Assembly: GCA_036269075.1 (NCBI GenBank)
Contig: DATASX010000015.1
Coordinates: 1-64,000 of the forward strand
Length of the DNA stretch: 64,000 nucleotides
Source of the DNA: Sporichthyaceae bacterium
Lineage (GTDB): Bacteria > Actinomycetota > Actinomycetes > Sporichthyales > Sporichthyaceae
Reading direction: 5' to 3'
How positions within the stretch are numbered: the stretch's first letter is position 1; each line of letters starts with the position of its first letter. The notes under the pieces were generated by a model. The model was not told the origin of the DNA. It saw nothing but the letters and a program-made list of their open reading frames with translations, and did not search any database. This document shows positions 8,182 through 17,406 of the stretch, in pieces. Position numbers and translations under genes: made by a program.

Positions 8182-9711
8182 ATGATCGATATCGACGGCA
8201 CGGCGCTGGACGCCGCGCAGGTGGTGGCGGTCGCCCGGGAGCACGTTCCCGTCGCCCTGACCGAGGCAGCCGTAGCCGCGATCGCCCGCGCCCGTGAGCG
8301 GGTCGAGGAACTCGCCGCCTCCGACCTGGCCGTGTACGGGATCTCCACCGGGTTCGGCGCGCTGGCGACCCGGCACATCCCGCCGGCCGATCGGGCCCGC
8401 CTCCAACTGAGCCTGATCCGGTCGCACGCGGCGGGCACCGGTCCGGAGGTCGAGCGCGAGGTCGTGCGAGCGATGATGCTGCTGCGGCTGCGCACGATGG
8501 CCACCGGCCGGACCGGGGTGCGGCCACAGACGGCGCAGGCGCTGGCCGGCCTGCTGAACGCGGGCCTGACCCCCCTCGTCCCGGAATACGGCAGCCTGGG
8601 CTGCTCCGGCGACCTCGCCCCGCTGGCGCACGTCGCGCTGGTGCTGCTCGGCGAGGGCTGGGTCCGCGACCGGGCCGGCGAACTCCGGCCGGCAGCGCAG
8701 GCGCTGGCCGGCGCGGATCTGGAGCCGATCACGCTGGTCGAGAAGGAGGGCCTGGCGCTGGTCAACGGCACCGACGGGATGCTCGGCATGTTGGTGCTGG
8801 CCTGCCACGACCTGGCGGACCTGCTCAAGCACGCCGACCTGGCCGCCGCGATGAGCATCGAGGCGCTGCTGGGCACCGACCGGGTGTTCGCGGCCGACCT
8901 CGCCGCGCTGCGGCCCCACCCCGGGCAGGCCGATTCCACCGCGAATCTGCGCACGCTGCTGGCCGGCTCGCCGATCGTGGCCTCGCACGCCGGGCCGGAG
9001 GACCCGCGGGTGCAGGACGCCTACTCGCTGCGCTGCGCCCCGGCCGTGGCCGGGGCTGCCCGGGACACCGTGACCCACGCCCGTACCGTCGCCGGACGAG
9101 AACTCGCCGCGGCGATCGACAACCCGGTCGTGCTGGCCGACGGCCGGATCGAGTCCAACGGCAACTTCCACGGCGCCCCGGTCGCCTACGCGTTGGACTT
9201 CCTGGCGATCGCGGCGGCGGACGTGGCCTCGATCAGCGAACGCCGCACCGACCGGATGCTCGACCGGGGCCGCTCCGGCCTGCCCGCGTTCCTGGCCGAC
9301 GACCCCGGGGTCGACTCCGGCTACATGATCGCCCAGTACACGCAGGCCGGGATCGTCTCGGAACTGAAGCGGTTGGCCGCCCCGGCGAGCGTGGACTCGA
9401 TCCCGTCCTCGGCCATGCAGGAGGACCATGTCTCCATGGGCTGGGCCGCCGCACGCAAGTTGCGCCGATCCGTCGACGGGTTGACCCGGGTGGTGGCGAT
9501 CGAACTGCTCACCGCCGCCCGGGCGCTGGACCTACGGGCGCCGCTGCGTCCAGCCCCCGGCACCGGCGCGGCACTGGCCGCGCTGCGGCGTCACGTCCCC
9601 GGGCCGGGGCCGGACCGGTACCTGTCCGCCGACATCGAGGCGACGGTGGCCGCCGTCCGCTCGGGTGAACTGCTCGACGCCGTCCAGACCGTCGTGGGAG
9701 CACTGAAGTGA
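8182..9711 (+). CDS. hutH: Histidine ammonia-lyase
   Basis: 509 aa, normal family length. Converts L-histidine to trans-urocanate and ammonia, step 1 of histidine degradation. YGISTGFG (52-59) carries the catalytic Tyr52. The segment that cyclises into the MIO electrophile reads [14 protein letters not shown], so the triad is Cys141-Ser142-Gly143 instead of the textbook Ala-Ser-Gly; I recall the same in Streptomyces HutH. Further motifs are NGTDGML and the C-terminal EDHVSMG. ATG 8182 is taken as start: upstream codons lack family similarity. Its stop overlaps the hutU start by 4 bases, so the two are translationally coupled. Confidence 0.96.
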   Translation: MIDIDGTALDAAQVVAVAREHVPVALTEAAVAAIARARERVEELAASDLAVYGISTGFGALATRHIPPADRARLQLSLIRSHAAGTGPEVEREVVRAMMLLRLRTMATGRTGVRPQTAQALAGLLNAGLTPLVPEYGSLGCSGDLAPLAHVALVLLGEGWVRDRAGELRPAAQALAGADLEPITLVEKEGLALVNGTDGMLGMLVLACHDLADLLKHADLAAAMSIEALLGTDRVFAADLAALRPHPGQADSTANLRTLLAGSPIVASHAGPEDPRVQDAYSLRCAPAVAGAARDTVTHARTVAGRELAAAIDNPVVLADGRIESNGNFHGAPVAYALDFLAIAAADVASISERRTDRMLDRGRSGLPAFLADDPGVDSGYMIAQYTQAGIVSELKRLAAPASVDSIPSSAMQEDHVSMGWAAARKLRRSVDGLTRVVAIELLTAARALDLRAPLRPAPGTGAALAALRRHVPGPGPDRYLSADIEATVAAVRSGELLDAVQTVVGALK

Positions 9712-11396
9712 CCCAACCTCAGGTGACGCCGCCTCAGATCCGAGCGGCCCGCGGGACCGAGCTCACGGCCCGGACCTGGCAGACCGAAGCGGCCCTGCGG
9801 ATGCTCAACAACAACCTCGACCCGGACGTGGCCGAGAACCCCGACGAGTTGATCGTCTACGGCGGCAGCGGCAAGGCCGCCCGCGACTGGCCGAGCTACC
9901 ACGCGCTGATCCGCACGCTGACCGACCTCGCCCCGGACGAGACCATGCTGGTCCAGTCCGGGCGCCCGGTCGGGGTGCTGCGTACCCACGAGTGGGCCCC
10001 GCGGGTGCTGATCGCGAACTCCAACCTGGTGCCGGACTGGGCCAACTGGTCGGAGTTCCGGCGCCTGGAGGCAGCAGGCCTGACGATGTTCGGGCAGATG
10101 ACCGCCGGCTCCTGGATCTACATCGGCTCGCAGGGAATCCTGCAGGGCACTTACGAGACGTTCGCCGCGGTGGCGACCAAGCGATTCGACGGCACGCTGT
10201 GCGGGACGATCACCCTGACTGCCGGCCTGGGCGGCATGGGCGGGGCCCAGCCGCTGGCGGTGACGATGAACGGCGGCGTGGCGATCGTCGTAGAGTGCGA
10301 CCCGACCCGGATCCGCCGCCGGCTCGACCAGGGCTACCTGGACGCCTACGCCGGTTCGCTGGACGACGCCTTGTGGCAGGCGGAGGACGCCCGGGCGCAA
10401 AAGCGGCCGCTGTCGATCGGGGTGCTCGGCAACGCCGCCGAGGTGCTGCCGGACCTGCTCGGCCGCGGGCCGGGCATCGACGTCGTCACCGACCAGACCT
10501 CGGCCCACGACCCGCTGATGTACCTGCCGAGCGGGATGTCGCTGGAGCAGTGGGCCCGGGCCCGCGCCGAGGACCCGGACAACGTGATCCGCCGGGCCCG
10601 GGACTCGATGGCCGCCCACGTCGAGGCCATGGTCGGGTTCGCCGACCGCGGCGCGGAGGTCTTCGACTACGGCAACTCGATCCGGGTTGAGGCGCAGAAC
10701 GCCGGGTATCGGCGGGCCTTCGACTTCCCCGGCTTCGTGCCCGCCTACATCCGTCCGCTGTTCTGCGAGGGCAAGGGCCCGTTCCGCTGGGTCGCGCTGT
10801 CCGGCGACCCGGCCGACATCGCCGCCACCGACGACGCGATCACGACGCTGTTCGCCGACAACCACGGCGTGACCCGGTGGATCGCCGCGGCCCGGGAGAA
10901 GGTGCAGTTCCAGGGCCTGCCCGCGCGGATCTGCTGGCTCGGCGCCGGTGAACGCGACCGCGCCGGGCTGGAGTTCAACCAGATGGTCGCGACCGGGCGG
11001 GTGCGGGCTCCGATCGTGATCGGCCGCGACCACCTGGACTGCGGCTCGGTGGCCTCCCCCTACCGGGAGACCGAGGCGATGCTCGACGGCTCCGACGCGA
11101 TCGCCGACTGGCCGCTGCTGAACGCGATGGTGAACGTGGCGTCGGGAGCCAGCTGGGTCTCGATCCACCACGGCGGCGGGGTCGGGATGGGGCGCTCGAT
11201 CCACGCCGGTCAGGTCTGCGTGGCCGACGGCACCAGGTTGGCCGCGCAGAAGCTGGAACGAGTGCTGTCCAACGACCCGGCGACCGGGGTGCTGCGGCAC
11301 GTGGACGCCGGTTACGACCGGGCCCGCGAGGTCGCCGACGAGCGCGGACTGCCCGTCCCGATGCAGGACAAGTCCGGACAATCTGTAAGTGACTGA
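9708..11396 (+). CDS. hutU: Urocanate hydratase
   Basis: 562 aa. Adds water to urocanate to give 4-imidazolone-5-propionate using tightly bound NAD+ as electrophile, step 2 of the pathway, cytosolic. Diagnostic blocks are [11 protein letters not shown] (51-61), [14 protein letters not shown], the NAD-binding [10 protein letters not shown] (172-181), and [16 protein letters not shown] with the downstream [16 protein letters not shown] segment. GTG 9708 overlaps the hutH stop (GTGA). The C-terminus is of normal length. It is followed by 134 bp before the transporter genes, enough for a separate promoter. Confidence 0.97.
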   Translation: MTQPQVTPPQIRAARGTELTARTWQTEAALRMLNNNLDPDVAENPDELIVYGGSGKAARDWPSYHALIRTLTDLAPDETMLVQSGRPVGVLRTHEWAPRVLIANSNLVPDWANWSEFRRLEAAGLTMFGQMTAGSWIYIGSQGILQGTYETFAAVATKRFDGTLCGTITLTAGLGGMGGAQPLAVTMNGGVAIVVECDPTRIRRRLDQGYLDAYAGSLDDALWQAEDARAQKRPLSIGVLGNAAEVLPDLLGRGPGIDVVTDQTSAHDPLMYLPSGMSLEQWARARAEDPDNVIRRARDSMAAHVEAMVGFADRGAEVFDYGNSIRVEAQNAGYRRAFDFPGFVPAYIRPLFCEGKGPFRWVALSGDPADIAATDDAITTLFADNHGVTRWIAAAREKVQFQGLPARICWLGAGERDRAGLEFNQMVATGRVRAPIVIGRDHLDCGSVASPYRETEAMLDGSDAIADWPLLNAMVNVASGASWVSIHHGGGVGMGRSIHAGQVCVADGTRLAAQKLERVLSNDPATGVLRHVDAGYDRAREVADERGLPVPMQDKSGQSVSD

Positions 11397-11530
11397 TCAC
11401 CGTCAGGTCACAATTACGCTCAGGACGCACCCCGTTTCCCGCGTGGCCGCGACGCCGGCGAGGATCAACCGGGTTAGGTTGGACCGGTCATTAATCTCGG
11501 GGCGCCCGCGCGTCCCCCGGCCTGCGTCCG

Positions 11531-13336
11531 GTGGTCTGTCCGGTGATCGAGTTCGAAGGCGTGACGAAGGTCTTCCCCGGCGGGACCGTGGCCGTGGACG
11601 ACGTGAATCTGGTCGCCCCGACGGGGCGGACGACGGTTCTGATCGGGCCGCCCGGGTGCGGGAAGACGACCCTGCTCCGGATGGTCAACCGGATGCTGGA
11701 CCCGTCGGCCGGCCGGGTCTCGATCGACGGCAACGTGAACACGGCGGTCCGGCGGTCGGTGCTGCGGCGGGGCATCGGATACGTCGTCCCGGGCGGGTTG
11801 TTCCCGCACCGCACCGTGATCCGCAACATCGAGACCGTGCCGCTGCTGCTCGGCATCGGCCGCGGCGACGCCCGGCGGATCGCCGTGGGTCTGCTCGAGC
11901 GGGTCGGCCTGACCCCCGCGTTCGCCGACAAGTACCCGGCGCAGTTGTCGGCCGGGCAGCAGGCCCGGGTCGCGATGGCGCGCGCCCTGGCCTCGGACCC
12001 GCCGATCCTGCTGATGGACTCCCCGTTCTCCGCGCTGGATCCGGCAGTGCGTCAGGACCTGCAGGACGACCTGCTGGAACTGCAGCGCGTCGCGCCCAAG
12101 ACGATCCTGTTCGCCACCCACGACATCGACGAGGCCATCAAGCTCGGCGACCAGATCGCGGTGATGGCCGGCGGGCGCATGGTCCAGCTGGCGACCCCGC
12201 AGACGATGCTGGCCCAGCCCGGCAGCGAGTACGTGGCCGACCTGCTCGGTCGCGACCGGGGTATCCGCAAGCTGACGTTCCTGCCCGCCGCCGAGCTGCC
12301 GCTGACCCCGGCGGCCACCATCCAGGCGGGCAGCACCGGGGCCCGCGCGCGCTCGGTCTCGGACACCTTCGGCGAGCGCTGGCTGATCGTGCTGGACTCC
12401 GAGCGGCGCCCCCGGGGCTGGGTCGACTCCCGGGTACTGACGCCGGATCAGATCATCTCCGGACCGGTCGTCCATCCGCTGGGCGGCAGCTTCTACGCCG
12501 ACGAGAGCATCCTGGCCGCCCTCGACGCGGCGATCCTGGCCCCGTCGGGTTTGGCGGTCTGCCTGGACGACGCCGGGATGGCCCTCGGCGTGGTCAACCA
12601 CGCGGAGATCGCGCGCTACTTGTCGACCTTGCCGCCGCACCTGTGGGCCGGTCCGAGCGCGTCCAGCGGACCGGCGATCCTGGGCATCGCGAAGCCGGTC
12701 GCACCGGCCCCGACGCCGGCCGAGGCGCAGGGTCCCTTACCTTCGACCGCCCATCCTGCCCACGAGCCGGGTCTGCCGGACGAGTTCCACGACCTGCTGC
12801 GTGACGAACCGATGGGCACCACCTGGACCACCCGCGAGGAGCCCGGCGGTTCGTCCGAGCCGGGCGCCGAAGCGCGCCGCTCGACGACCGTGCAGACACC
12901 ACCGCCGGTGGTCAAGGAAGCTGCGCGGCACACTCCGGTCGTCCCGACGCCGACGCCGGCCCCGGTGCTCCGCCCCACCCAGTCCAAGCCCGCGACCGTG
13001 CCCACGATCCGGGGTGGGGAGAGCACCCCGACCCCGGCTGCCCGGCCGACCAACGGCACCCTCGACCCGGTCACCAAGTGGCTGATCGGCGGCGAGGACC
13101 CGGCCGAGGGTGAGTACTCCAGCGTGTCCACCGAGGCCACCGCCGCCGCGTCCAGCGAGTCCACCGCGTCTACCGACTCCGCCGAGACCACCGAGGCCGA
13201 CCCGGCGCCGAGCACGGCGACCACGCCCAAGACCGGCGCCGTGCGTTGGGAGTGGTCCTCGGAGACCGGCCAGTGGCTGGAGGTACCCGACACCGCGCCG
13301 GAGGCACCGCACGACGACGAGGACGGCGGCCGATGA
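11531..13336 (+). CDS. Glycine-betaine/histidine-type ABC transporter ATPase with CBS region, degenerate catalytic residues
   Basis: 601 aa. Residues 1-240 form an OpuCA/ProV/HutV-type ATPase: Walker A GPPGCGKT (39-46), signature LSAGQQ (139-144), Walker B ILLMD ending at Asp163, and an intact H-loop (FATHD). Two catalytic positions are wrong. The residue after Walker B is Ser164 instead of Glu, and the Q-loop reads GYVVPGGLFPH where the family has a glutamine. Residues about 250-370 look like a CBS pair, the usual osmosensor or nucleotide sensor of this family. The last 230 residues are a Pro/Thr/Ala-rich, low-complexity tail ending in an acidic stretch with WEWSSETGQW. GTG 11543 is an alternative start. 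The stop overlaps the first permease (ATGA). Location among hut genes suggests uptake of histidine or a histidine derivative, as with HutXWV. Confidence 0.85.
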   Translation: MVCPVIEFEGVTKVFPGGTVAVDDVNLVAPTGRTTVLIGPPGCGKTTLLRMVNRMLDPSAGRVSIDGNVNTAVRRSVLRRGIGYVVPGGLFPHRTVIRNIETVPLLLGIGRGDARRIAVGLLERVGLTPAFADKYPAQLSAGQQARVAMARALASDPPILLMDSPFSALDPAVRQDLQDDLLELQRVAPKTILFATHDIDEAIKLGDQIAVMAGGRMVQLATPQTMLAQPGSEYVADLLGRDRGIRKLTFLPAAELPLTPAATIQAGSTGARARSVSDTFGERWLIVLDSERRPRGWVDSRVLTPDQIISGPVVHPLGGSFYADESILAALDAAILAPSGLAVCLDDAGMALGVVNHAEIARYLSTLPPHLWAGPSASSGPAILGIAKPVAPAPTPAEAQGPLPSTAHPAHEPGLPDEFHDLLRDEPMGTTWTTREEPGGSSEPGAEARRSTTVQTPPPVVKEAARHTPVVPTPTPAPVLRPTQSKPATVPTIRGGESTPTPAARPTNGTLDPVTKWLIGGEDPAEGEYSSVSTEATAAASSESTASTDSAETTEADPAPSTATTPKTGAVRWEWSSETGQWLEVPDTAPEAPHDDEDGGR

Positions 13337-13977
13337 CCTGGGCCTGGGACAACCGGAGTCCGCTGGGCACAATGCTTGCCGCGCACCTGGTCATGGCACT
13401 GATCCCGCTGCTGCTCGGGGTGCTGATCGCGGTGCCGCTGGGCATGGTGGTTGCTCGGACCGAGGCCTCGCGCCGGGCCGCGCTGGGGCTGTGCGCACTG
13501 TTCGAGGCGATCCCGGCGCTGGCGTGGTTCGTCGTGCTGCCCGGGTTGCTGCAGACCACGCTCAGCGCCCGCGTGAACGTGGTCGTCGGGATCACACTGC
13601 TGACCACGTTCATGCTCACCCGGTCGGTCGTCACCGGCCTGGCCGAGGTGCCGCAGCAACTCGTCGACACCGCCGATGCCCTCGGCTTCACACCGACCGC
13701 GCGGGCCTGGCAGGTCGAACTGCCTGCTGCCGTCCCGACCCTGGTCGAAGGGCTGCGGACCGCGGCAGTCACCGCGATCGGCCTGGCCACGCTCGCCGCG
13801 CTGATCGGCGGCGGCGGCTTGGGCCTGACCTTCACCGACGGTTTCGCCACCCGGTCCGACGCCGAGGTGCTATCCGGCGCCGCGGTGGTCGCGGTGCTGG
13901 CCGCCTCCGTCGAGGTCCTGCTGCTGCGGGCGCAGCGGGCGTTGGCGCCCTGGGCCCGCCTGGCTCCGGTGCGGTGA
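13333..13977 (+). CDS. ABC transporter permease, OpuCB/HutW type
   Basis: 214 aa with about five to six membrane helices. The conserved cytoplasmic EAA loop, which contacts the ATPase, reads DTADALGFTPTARAWQVELP followed by a GLRTA helix, as in quaternary-amine permeases. ATG 13333 overlaps the ATPase stop by 4 bases, and a second permease follows 4 bp later. Together with the ATPase they make one importer with two different permease subunits, like OpuCB/OpuCD. No fused or separate binding protein is present nearby. Confidence 0.9.
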   Translation: MTWAWDNRSPLGTMLAAHLVMALIPLLLGVLIAVPLGMVVARTEASRRAALGLCALFEAIPALAWFVVLPGLLQTTLSARVNVVVGITLLTTFMLTRSVVTGLAEVPQQLVDTADALGFTPTARAWQVELPAAVPTLVEGLRTAAVTAIGLATLAALIGGGGLGLTFTDGFATRSDAEVLSGAAVVAVLAASVEVLLLRAQRALAPWARLAPVR

Positions 13978-13981
13978 TCCG

Positions 13982-14737
13982 ATGAACCTGCTCTGGACGT
14001 ACCTGTCGACCTCCTCGCACTGGAGCGGTTCGACCGGGATGCTGCAGCGCCTGTCCGAGCATGTGGTGCTGTCGTTCTCCGCGCTGCTCGCCGCCGCGAT
14101 CATCGCGATCCCGGTGGGGATCGCGGTCGGGCACAGCGGCCGGGGCGACGACGTCCCGATCCTGTTCTGGGGAGCCGGCCGGGTGCTGGCCCCGCTCGGC
14201 GTCCTCGTCTACTTCGCGATGAAGGTCGGCACCGGCAGTGGGCCGGCGTTCTTCATGCTCGCGCTGCTGGGAATCCCGCCGATGATGTCGGCCGGGTACA
14301 CCGGGGTCCGGTTGGTCGACCGGGCCGTGGTCGACTCGGCCCGGGCCTGCGGGATGTTGCCCGGCCAGGTGTTGCACGAGGTCGAGATCCCGATCGCTAT
14401 GCCGGCGCTGGTGCGCGGGGTGCGGCGGGCCGCGGTCCAGGTGATCATGATGGCCGCGGTTGCCGCGTACGTCGGTGCCGGCGGGCTGGGCCGGATGATC
14501 ATCGATGGGCAGTCGCCGCAGATCCATGACTACGGGATGATCGCCGCCGGCGGCGTGCTGCTGGCCGCGCTGGCCGTGGCCGTCGACCTACTGATCGCCT
14601 GGTTCGGCGCGGGCCTGGTCACGCCGGGCGCGGCGGGCCAGATCGAGCAGTCGCTGCCGGCCCAGCGGGCCGAGTCGTCGGTCCCGATGGCGATGGTCGG
14701 TTCGAGCACCCACGAGCCGCCGTCCGCGGGGTACTGA
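13982..14737 (+). CDS. ABC transporter permease, OpuCD type
   Basis: 251 aa with five to six predicted helices. The EAA loop (DSARACGMLPGQVLHEVEIP, then PALVRGVRRA) matches the partner permease. The first 40 residues are soluble, and the last 35 are a polar tail rich in Ser/Pro. ATG 13982 lies 4 bp after the upstream permease stop. It is followed 10 bp later by the amidohydrolase, so all genes from the ATPase to hutF look like one transcript. Confidence 0.9.
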   Translation: MNLLWTYLSTSSHWSGSTGMLQRLSEHVVLSFSALLAAAIIAIPVGIAVGHSGRGDDVPILFWGAGRVLAPLGVLVYFAMKVGTGSGPAFFMLALLGIPPMMSAGYTGVRLVDRAVVDSARACGMLPGQVLHEVEIPIAMPALVRGVRRAAVQVIMMAAVAAYVGAGGLGRMIIDGQSPQIHDYGMIAAGGVLLAALAVAVDLLIAWFGAGLVTPGAAGQIEQSLPAQRAESSVPMAMVGSSTHEPPSAGY

Positions 14738-14747
14738 GGCCGGCCCG

Positions 14748-15962
14748 GTGGACGACACCGGGTCGTTCGACGTCCTGTGGGAGCCGCTGCGCGAGGTAGG
14801 GCGCGACCCGACCTCCGGCGGCTACCGCCGGTTCTCCTGGACCGGGCCGGACATGCAGTCGCGCGAGTGGTTCGCGCAGGAGGCGGCGCGGCGCGGGCTG
14901 GAGCTGGAGACCGACCGCAACGGCAACCTGTGGGCCTGGCACGCCGCCGGCGCCGGCGGGCCTGCGTTGGTCACCGGGTCGCACCTGGACTCCGTCCCGG
15001 ACGGCGGCGCGTTCGACGGGCCGCTGGGGGTGGCCGCCGGGTTCGCGGCCATCGACGTGCTGCGGGCGACCGACCGAATGCCCACCCGGCCGGTGGCCGT
15101 GGTCGCGTTCGTCGAGGAGGAGGGCGCGCGGTTCGGCGTCCCGTGCCTGGGGTCGCGGCTGCTGACCGGGGCGATCACCACGAAGAAGGCGTTGGTGTTG
15201 CGGGACGCGGCCGGGGTGACCTACGCGGAAGCCGTGGGCCGGGCCGGGCTCGACCCGGAGGCAATCGGCTGGGACCCCGAGCGGATCGGGCGCATCGGCA
15301 CGTTCGTCGAGCTGCACGTGGAGCAGGGCCGCGGGCTGGTGCACGCGGCCCGGGCGGTCGGGGTGGGCGGCGGCCTGCACCCGCACGGGCGATGGCGGCT
15401 GAGCTTCCGGGGGCGGGCCGACCACGCCGGGACGACCGCGTTGGGCGACCGGCACGACCCGATGCTGCCGTTGGCCCGCACGGTGCTCGCGGCCCGGGCG
15501 GCGGCTGCGACGCACGGCGGGTTGGCCACCGTCGGCCGGGTGCTGGTCGAGCCCAACGGCACCAACGTGATCCCCTCGATGGCGACAATCTGGCTGGACG
15601 CGCGCTGCCCGGACCCGGCCGCGGTGCGTCGGGTGGTCGAGGACGTGGCTCGCGCGGCCGAGCAGGCCGCCGCCCCGGATGTCGAGGTCGAACTGGTCGA
15701 GGAGTCGTGGAGCCCGGCGGTGCAGTTCGGCGACGACCTGGTGGCCGCGGTGTCCAGCCGGTTGGACGACGCCCCGGTGCTGGCTTCCGGCGCCGGGCAC
15801 GACGCGGGCGTGCTCTCGGCGGCCGGCGTGCCGAGCGTGATGCTTTTCGTGCGCAACCCCACCGGCGTCTCCCACGCCCCGGACGAGCACGCCGAACCCG
15901 AGGACTGCCGCGCCGGCGTCGCCGCCCTGGCCGACACCCTCGAGACCCTGGCCGCCCGATGA
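14748..15962 (+). CDS. AllC-type M20 amidohydrolase, candidate N-formylglutamate deformylase
   Basis: 404 aa member of the M20 family subgroup of allantoate amidohydrolase, N-carbamoyl-L-amino-acid hydrolase and beta-ureidopropionase. Metal ligands are visible: GSHLDSV (His79, Asp81), GAFDGPLG (Asp90), EEEGARFG (Glu123-125), ELHVEQG and the late GVSHAPDEH histidine; the dimer lid has DHAGTT. It lies between the transporter and hutF. No HutG (formylglutamate amidohydrolase) or HutE is present in the cluster, so this enzyme is the natural candidate for formylglutamate to glutamate plus formate. Streptomyces has, from memory, the same gene beside hutF. Family is clear; the reaction is inference from position. 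Start GTG 14748. Confidence 0.85.
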   Translation: MDDTGSFDVLWEPLREVGRDPTSGGYRRFSWTGPDMQSREWFAQEAARRGLELETDRNGNLWAWHAAGAGGPALVTGSHLDSVPDGGAFDGPLGVAAGFAAIDVLRATDRMPTRPVAVVAFVEEEGARFGVPCLGSRLLTGAITTKKALVLRDAAGVTYAEAVGRAGLDPEAIGWDPERIGRIGTFVELHVEQGRGLVHAARAVGVGGGLHPHGRWRLSFRGRADHAGTTALGDRHDPMLPLARTVLAARAAAATHGGLATVGRVLVEPNGTNVIPSMATIWLDARCPDPAAVRRVVEDVARAAEQAAAPDVEVELVEESWSPAVQFGDDLVAAVSSRLDDAPVLASGAGHDAGVLSAAGVPSVMLFVRNPTGVSHAPDEHAEPEDCRAGVAALADTLETLAAR

Positions 15963-15984
15963 CCCGTCCGGCGGGGTGGTGGGG

Positions 15985-17298
15985 ATGAGCCGGTTCTGGT
16001 GCGAGCACGCGTGGCTGCCGCCGGGCCGGGTCGCCGCGGGCGTGCTGGTCGAGGTGACCGGGGACCGCTTCGGTTCGGTGACGGCGGGAGTTGAGTGCCC
16101 GGCCGATGCGGTCGGGCTGCCCGGGCTCACGCTGCCGGGCCTGGCCAACGCCCACTCGCACGCCTTCCACCGCGCGCTTCGGGCGCGCGCCCAAACACCC
16201 GGCGACTTCTTCGGCTGGCGCGAGGCGATGTACGCCGTCGCCGCCCGGCTGGACCCGGACAACTACCTGGCGCTGGCCCGCGCGGTGTACGGGGAGATGG
16301 CGCTGGCCGGGATCACCTGCATCGGGGAGTTCCACTACCTGCACCACGACCCGGCCGGCAAGCCGTACGCGGACCCGAACGTGATGGGCCACGCGGTCGC
16401 GCAGGCCGCCCGGGAGGCCGGGATCCGGGTGACGGTGCTGGACACCTGCTACCTCTCCGGCGGGTTCGGCGCCGAGCTGACGGGGGCTCAGCTCCGCTTC
16501 TCCGACGGCGACGTCGACGACTGGGCGGGTCGGGTGTCCCGGTTCGACCCGGGCGCCGGAGCCCGGCTGGGTGCGGCCGTCCACTCGGTGCGCGCGGTGG
16601 CGCCCCGCGACATCGAGATGGTGGCCGAGTGGGCCGCCCGCGGCGCGGTGCTGCACGCCCACGTCTCCGAGCAGCCGGTCGAGAACGCCGGTTGCCTGGC
16701 CGCCTACGGCCGGACCCCGAGCCAGGTGCTGCACCAGGCCGGGGCGCTGGCCAGCAATCTGACGGCCGTCCACGGCACGCACCTGACCGCCGACGACATC
16801 ACGCTGTACGGGCTCAACCGGGCGACCGTCTGCCTGTGTCCGACCACCGAACGCGACCTCGCCGACGGCATCGGGCCCGGCGCCGCGCTGGCCGCCGCCG
16901 GGGTCGCGCTCAGTCTCGGCTCGGACAGTCACGCGGTGATCGACCTGTTCGAGGAGGCCCGCGGCGTCGAGCTGCACGACCGCCTGGCCGTCGGCACCCG
17001 CGGCCACCACGCGGCCGCCGCCCTGTTGGACGCCGCCACCGTGGCCGGGCATGACTGCCTCGGCTGGCCGGACGCCGGGCGCATCGAACCCGGGTGCTGG
17101 GCCGACCTGGTCACGCTCGCCCTTGACTCGCCCCGCACCGCCGGCTGCCCACCGACCGCCGAGACCGCAGTGTTCGCCGCCACCGCCGCGGATGTCCGGC
17201 ACGTGGTGGCCTCCGGCCGGGTCGTCGTCGCCGACAGCCGCCACCGACTGCTGCCCGACCTGCCCCGGGCGTTGGCCGCGGCGGTGGCATCCGTCTGA
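15985..17298 (+). CDS. hutF: Formimidoylglutamate deiminase
   Basis: 437 aa amidohydrolase-superfamily enzyme. Hydrolyses N-formimidoyl-L-glutamate to N-formyl-L-glutamate and ammonia (the Pseudomonas-type five-step route). The zinc ligands are NAHSHAFHR (His57, His59), HAHVSEQP, VHGTHL and the catalytic GSDSHA Asp; the pocket segment GDFFGWREAMY is specific to HutF. ATG 15985 follows a GGTGGGG run; in-frame GTGs at 15976 and 15979 are alternatives. It lies 22 bp after the amidohydrolase. The hutI gene follows after 108 bp and may have its own promoter. Confidence 0.94.
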   Translation: MSRFWCEHAWLPPGRVAAGVLVEVTGDRFGSVTAGVECPADAVGLPGLTLPGLANAHSHAFHRALRARAQTPGDFFGWREAMYAVAARLDPDNYLALARAVYGEMALAGITCIGEFHYLHHDPAGKPYADPNVMGHAVAQAAREAGIRVTVLDTCYLSGGFGAELTGAQLRFSDGDVDDWAGRVSRFDPGAGARLGAAVHSVRAVAPRDIEMVAEWAARGAVLHAHVSEQPVENAGCLAAYGRTPSQVLHQAGALASNLTAVHGTHLTADDITLYGLNRATVCLCPTTERDLADGIGPGAALAAAGVALSLGSDSHAVIDLFEEARGVELHDRLAVGTRGHHAAAALLDAATVAGHDCLGWPDAGRIEPGCWADLVTLALDSPRTAGCPPTAETAVFAATAADVRHVVASGRVVVADSRHRLLPDLPRALAAAVASV

Positions 17299-17406
17299 CG
17301 TCGTCGACCTTTATCCATGCCTGTCGACGGAAATAACTGCCGACAGGGTGCTGTAAGCGCTGACAAGGTTGGCTAAACGTCGACGACAGCAAACCGGAGG
17401 GCGTCC

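Noticed and set aside
9591-11381. A 596-codon minus-strand frame opposite hutU
   Set aside because: Shadow frame of a well-identified gene; no motifs or start signals.
17299-17406. Possible operator made of GTCGTCGAC and GTCGACGAC words before hutI
   Set aside because: The words are short and common in GC-rich DNA, and spacing is not symmetrical; not enough to call a site.
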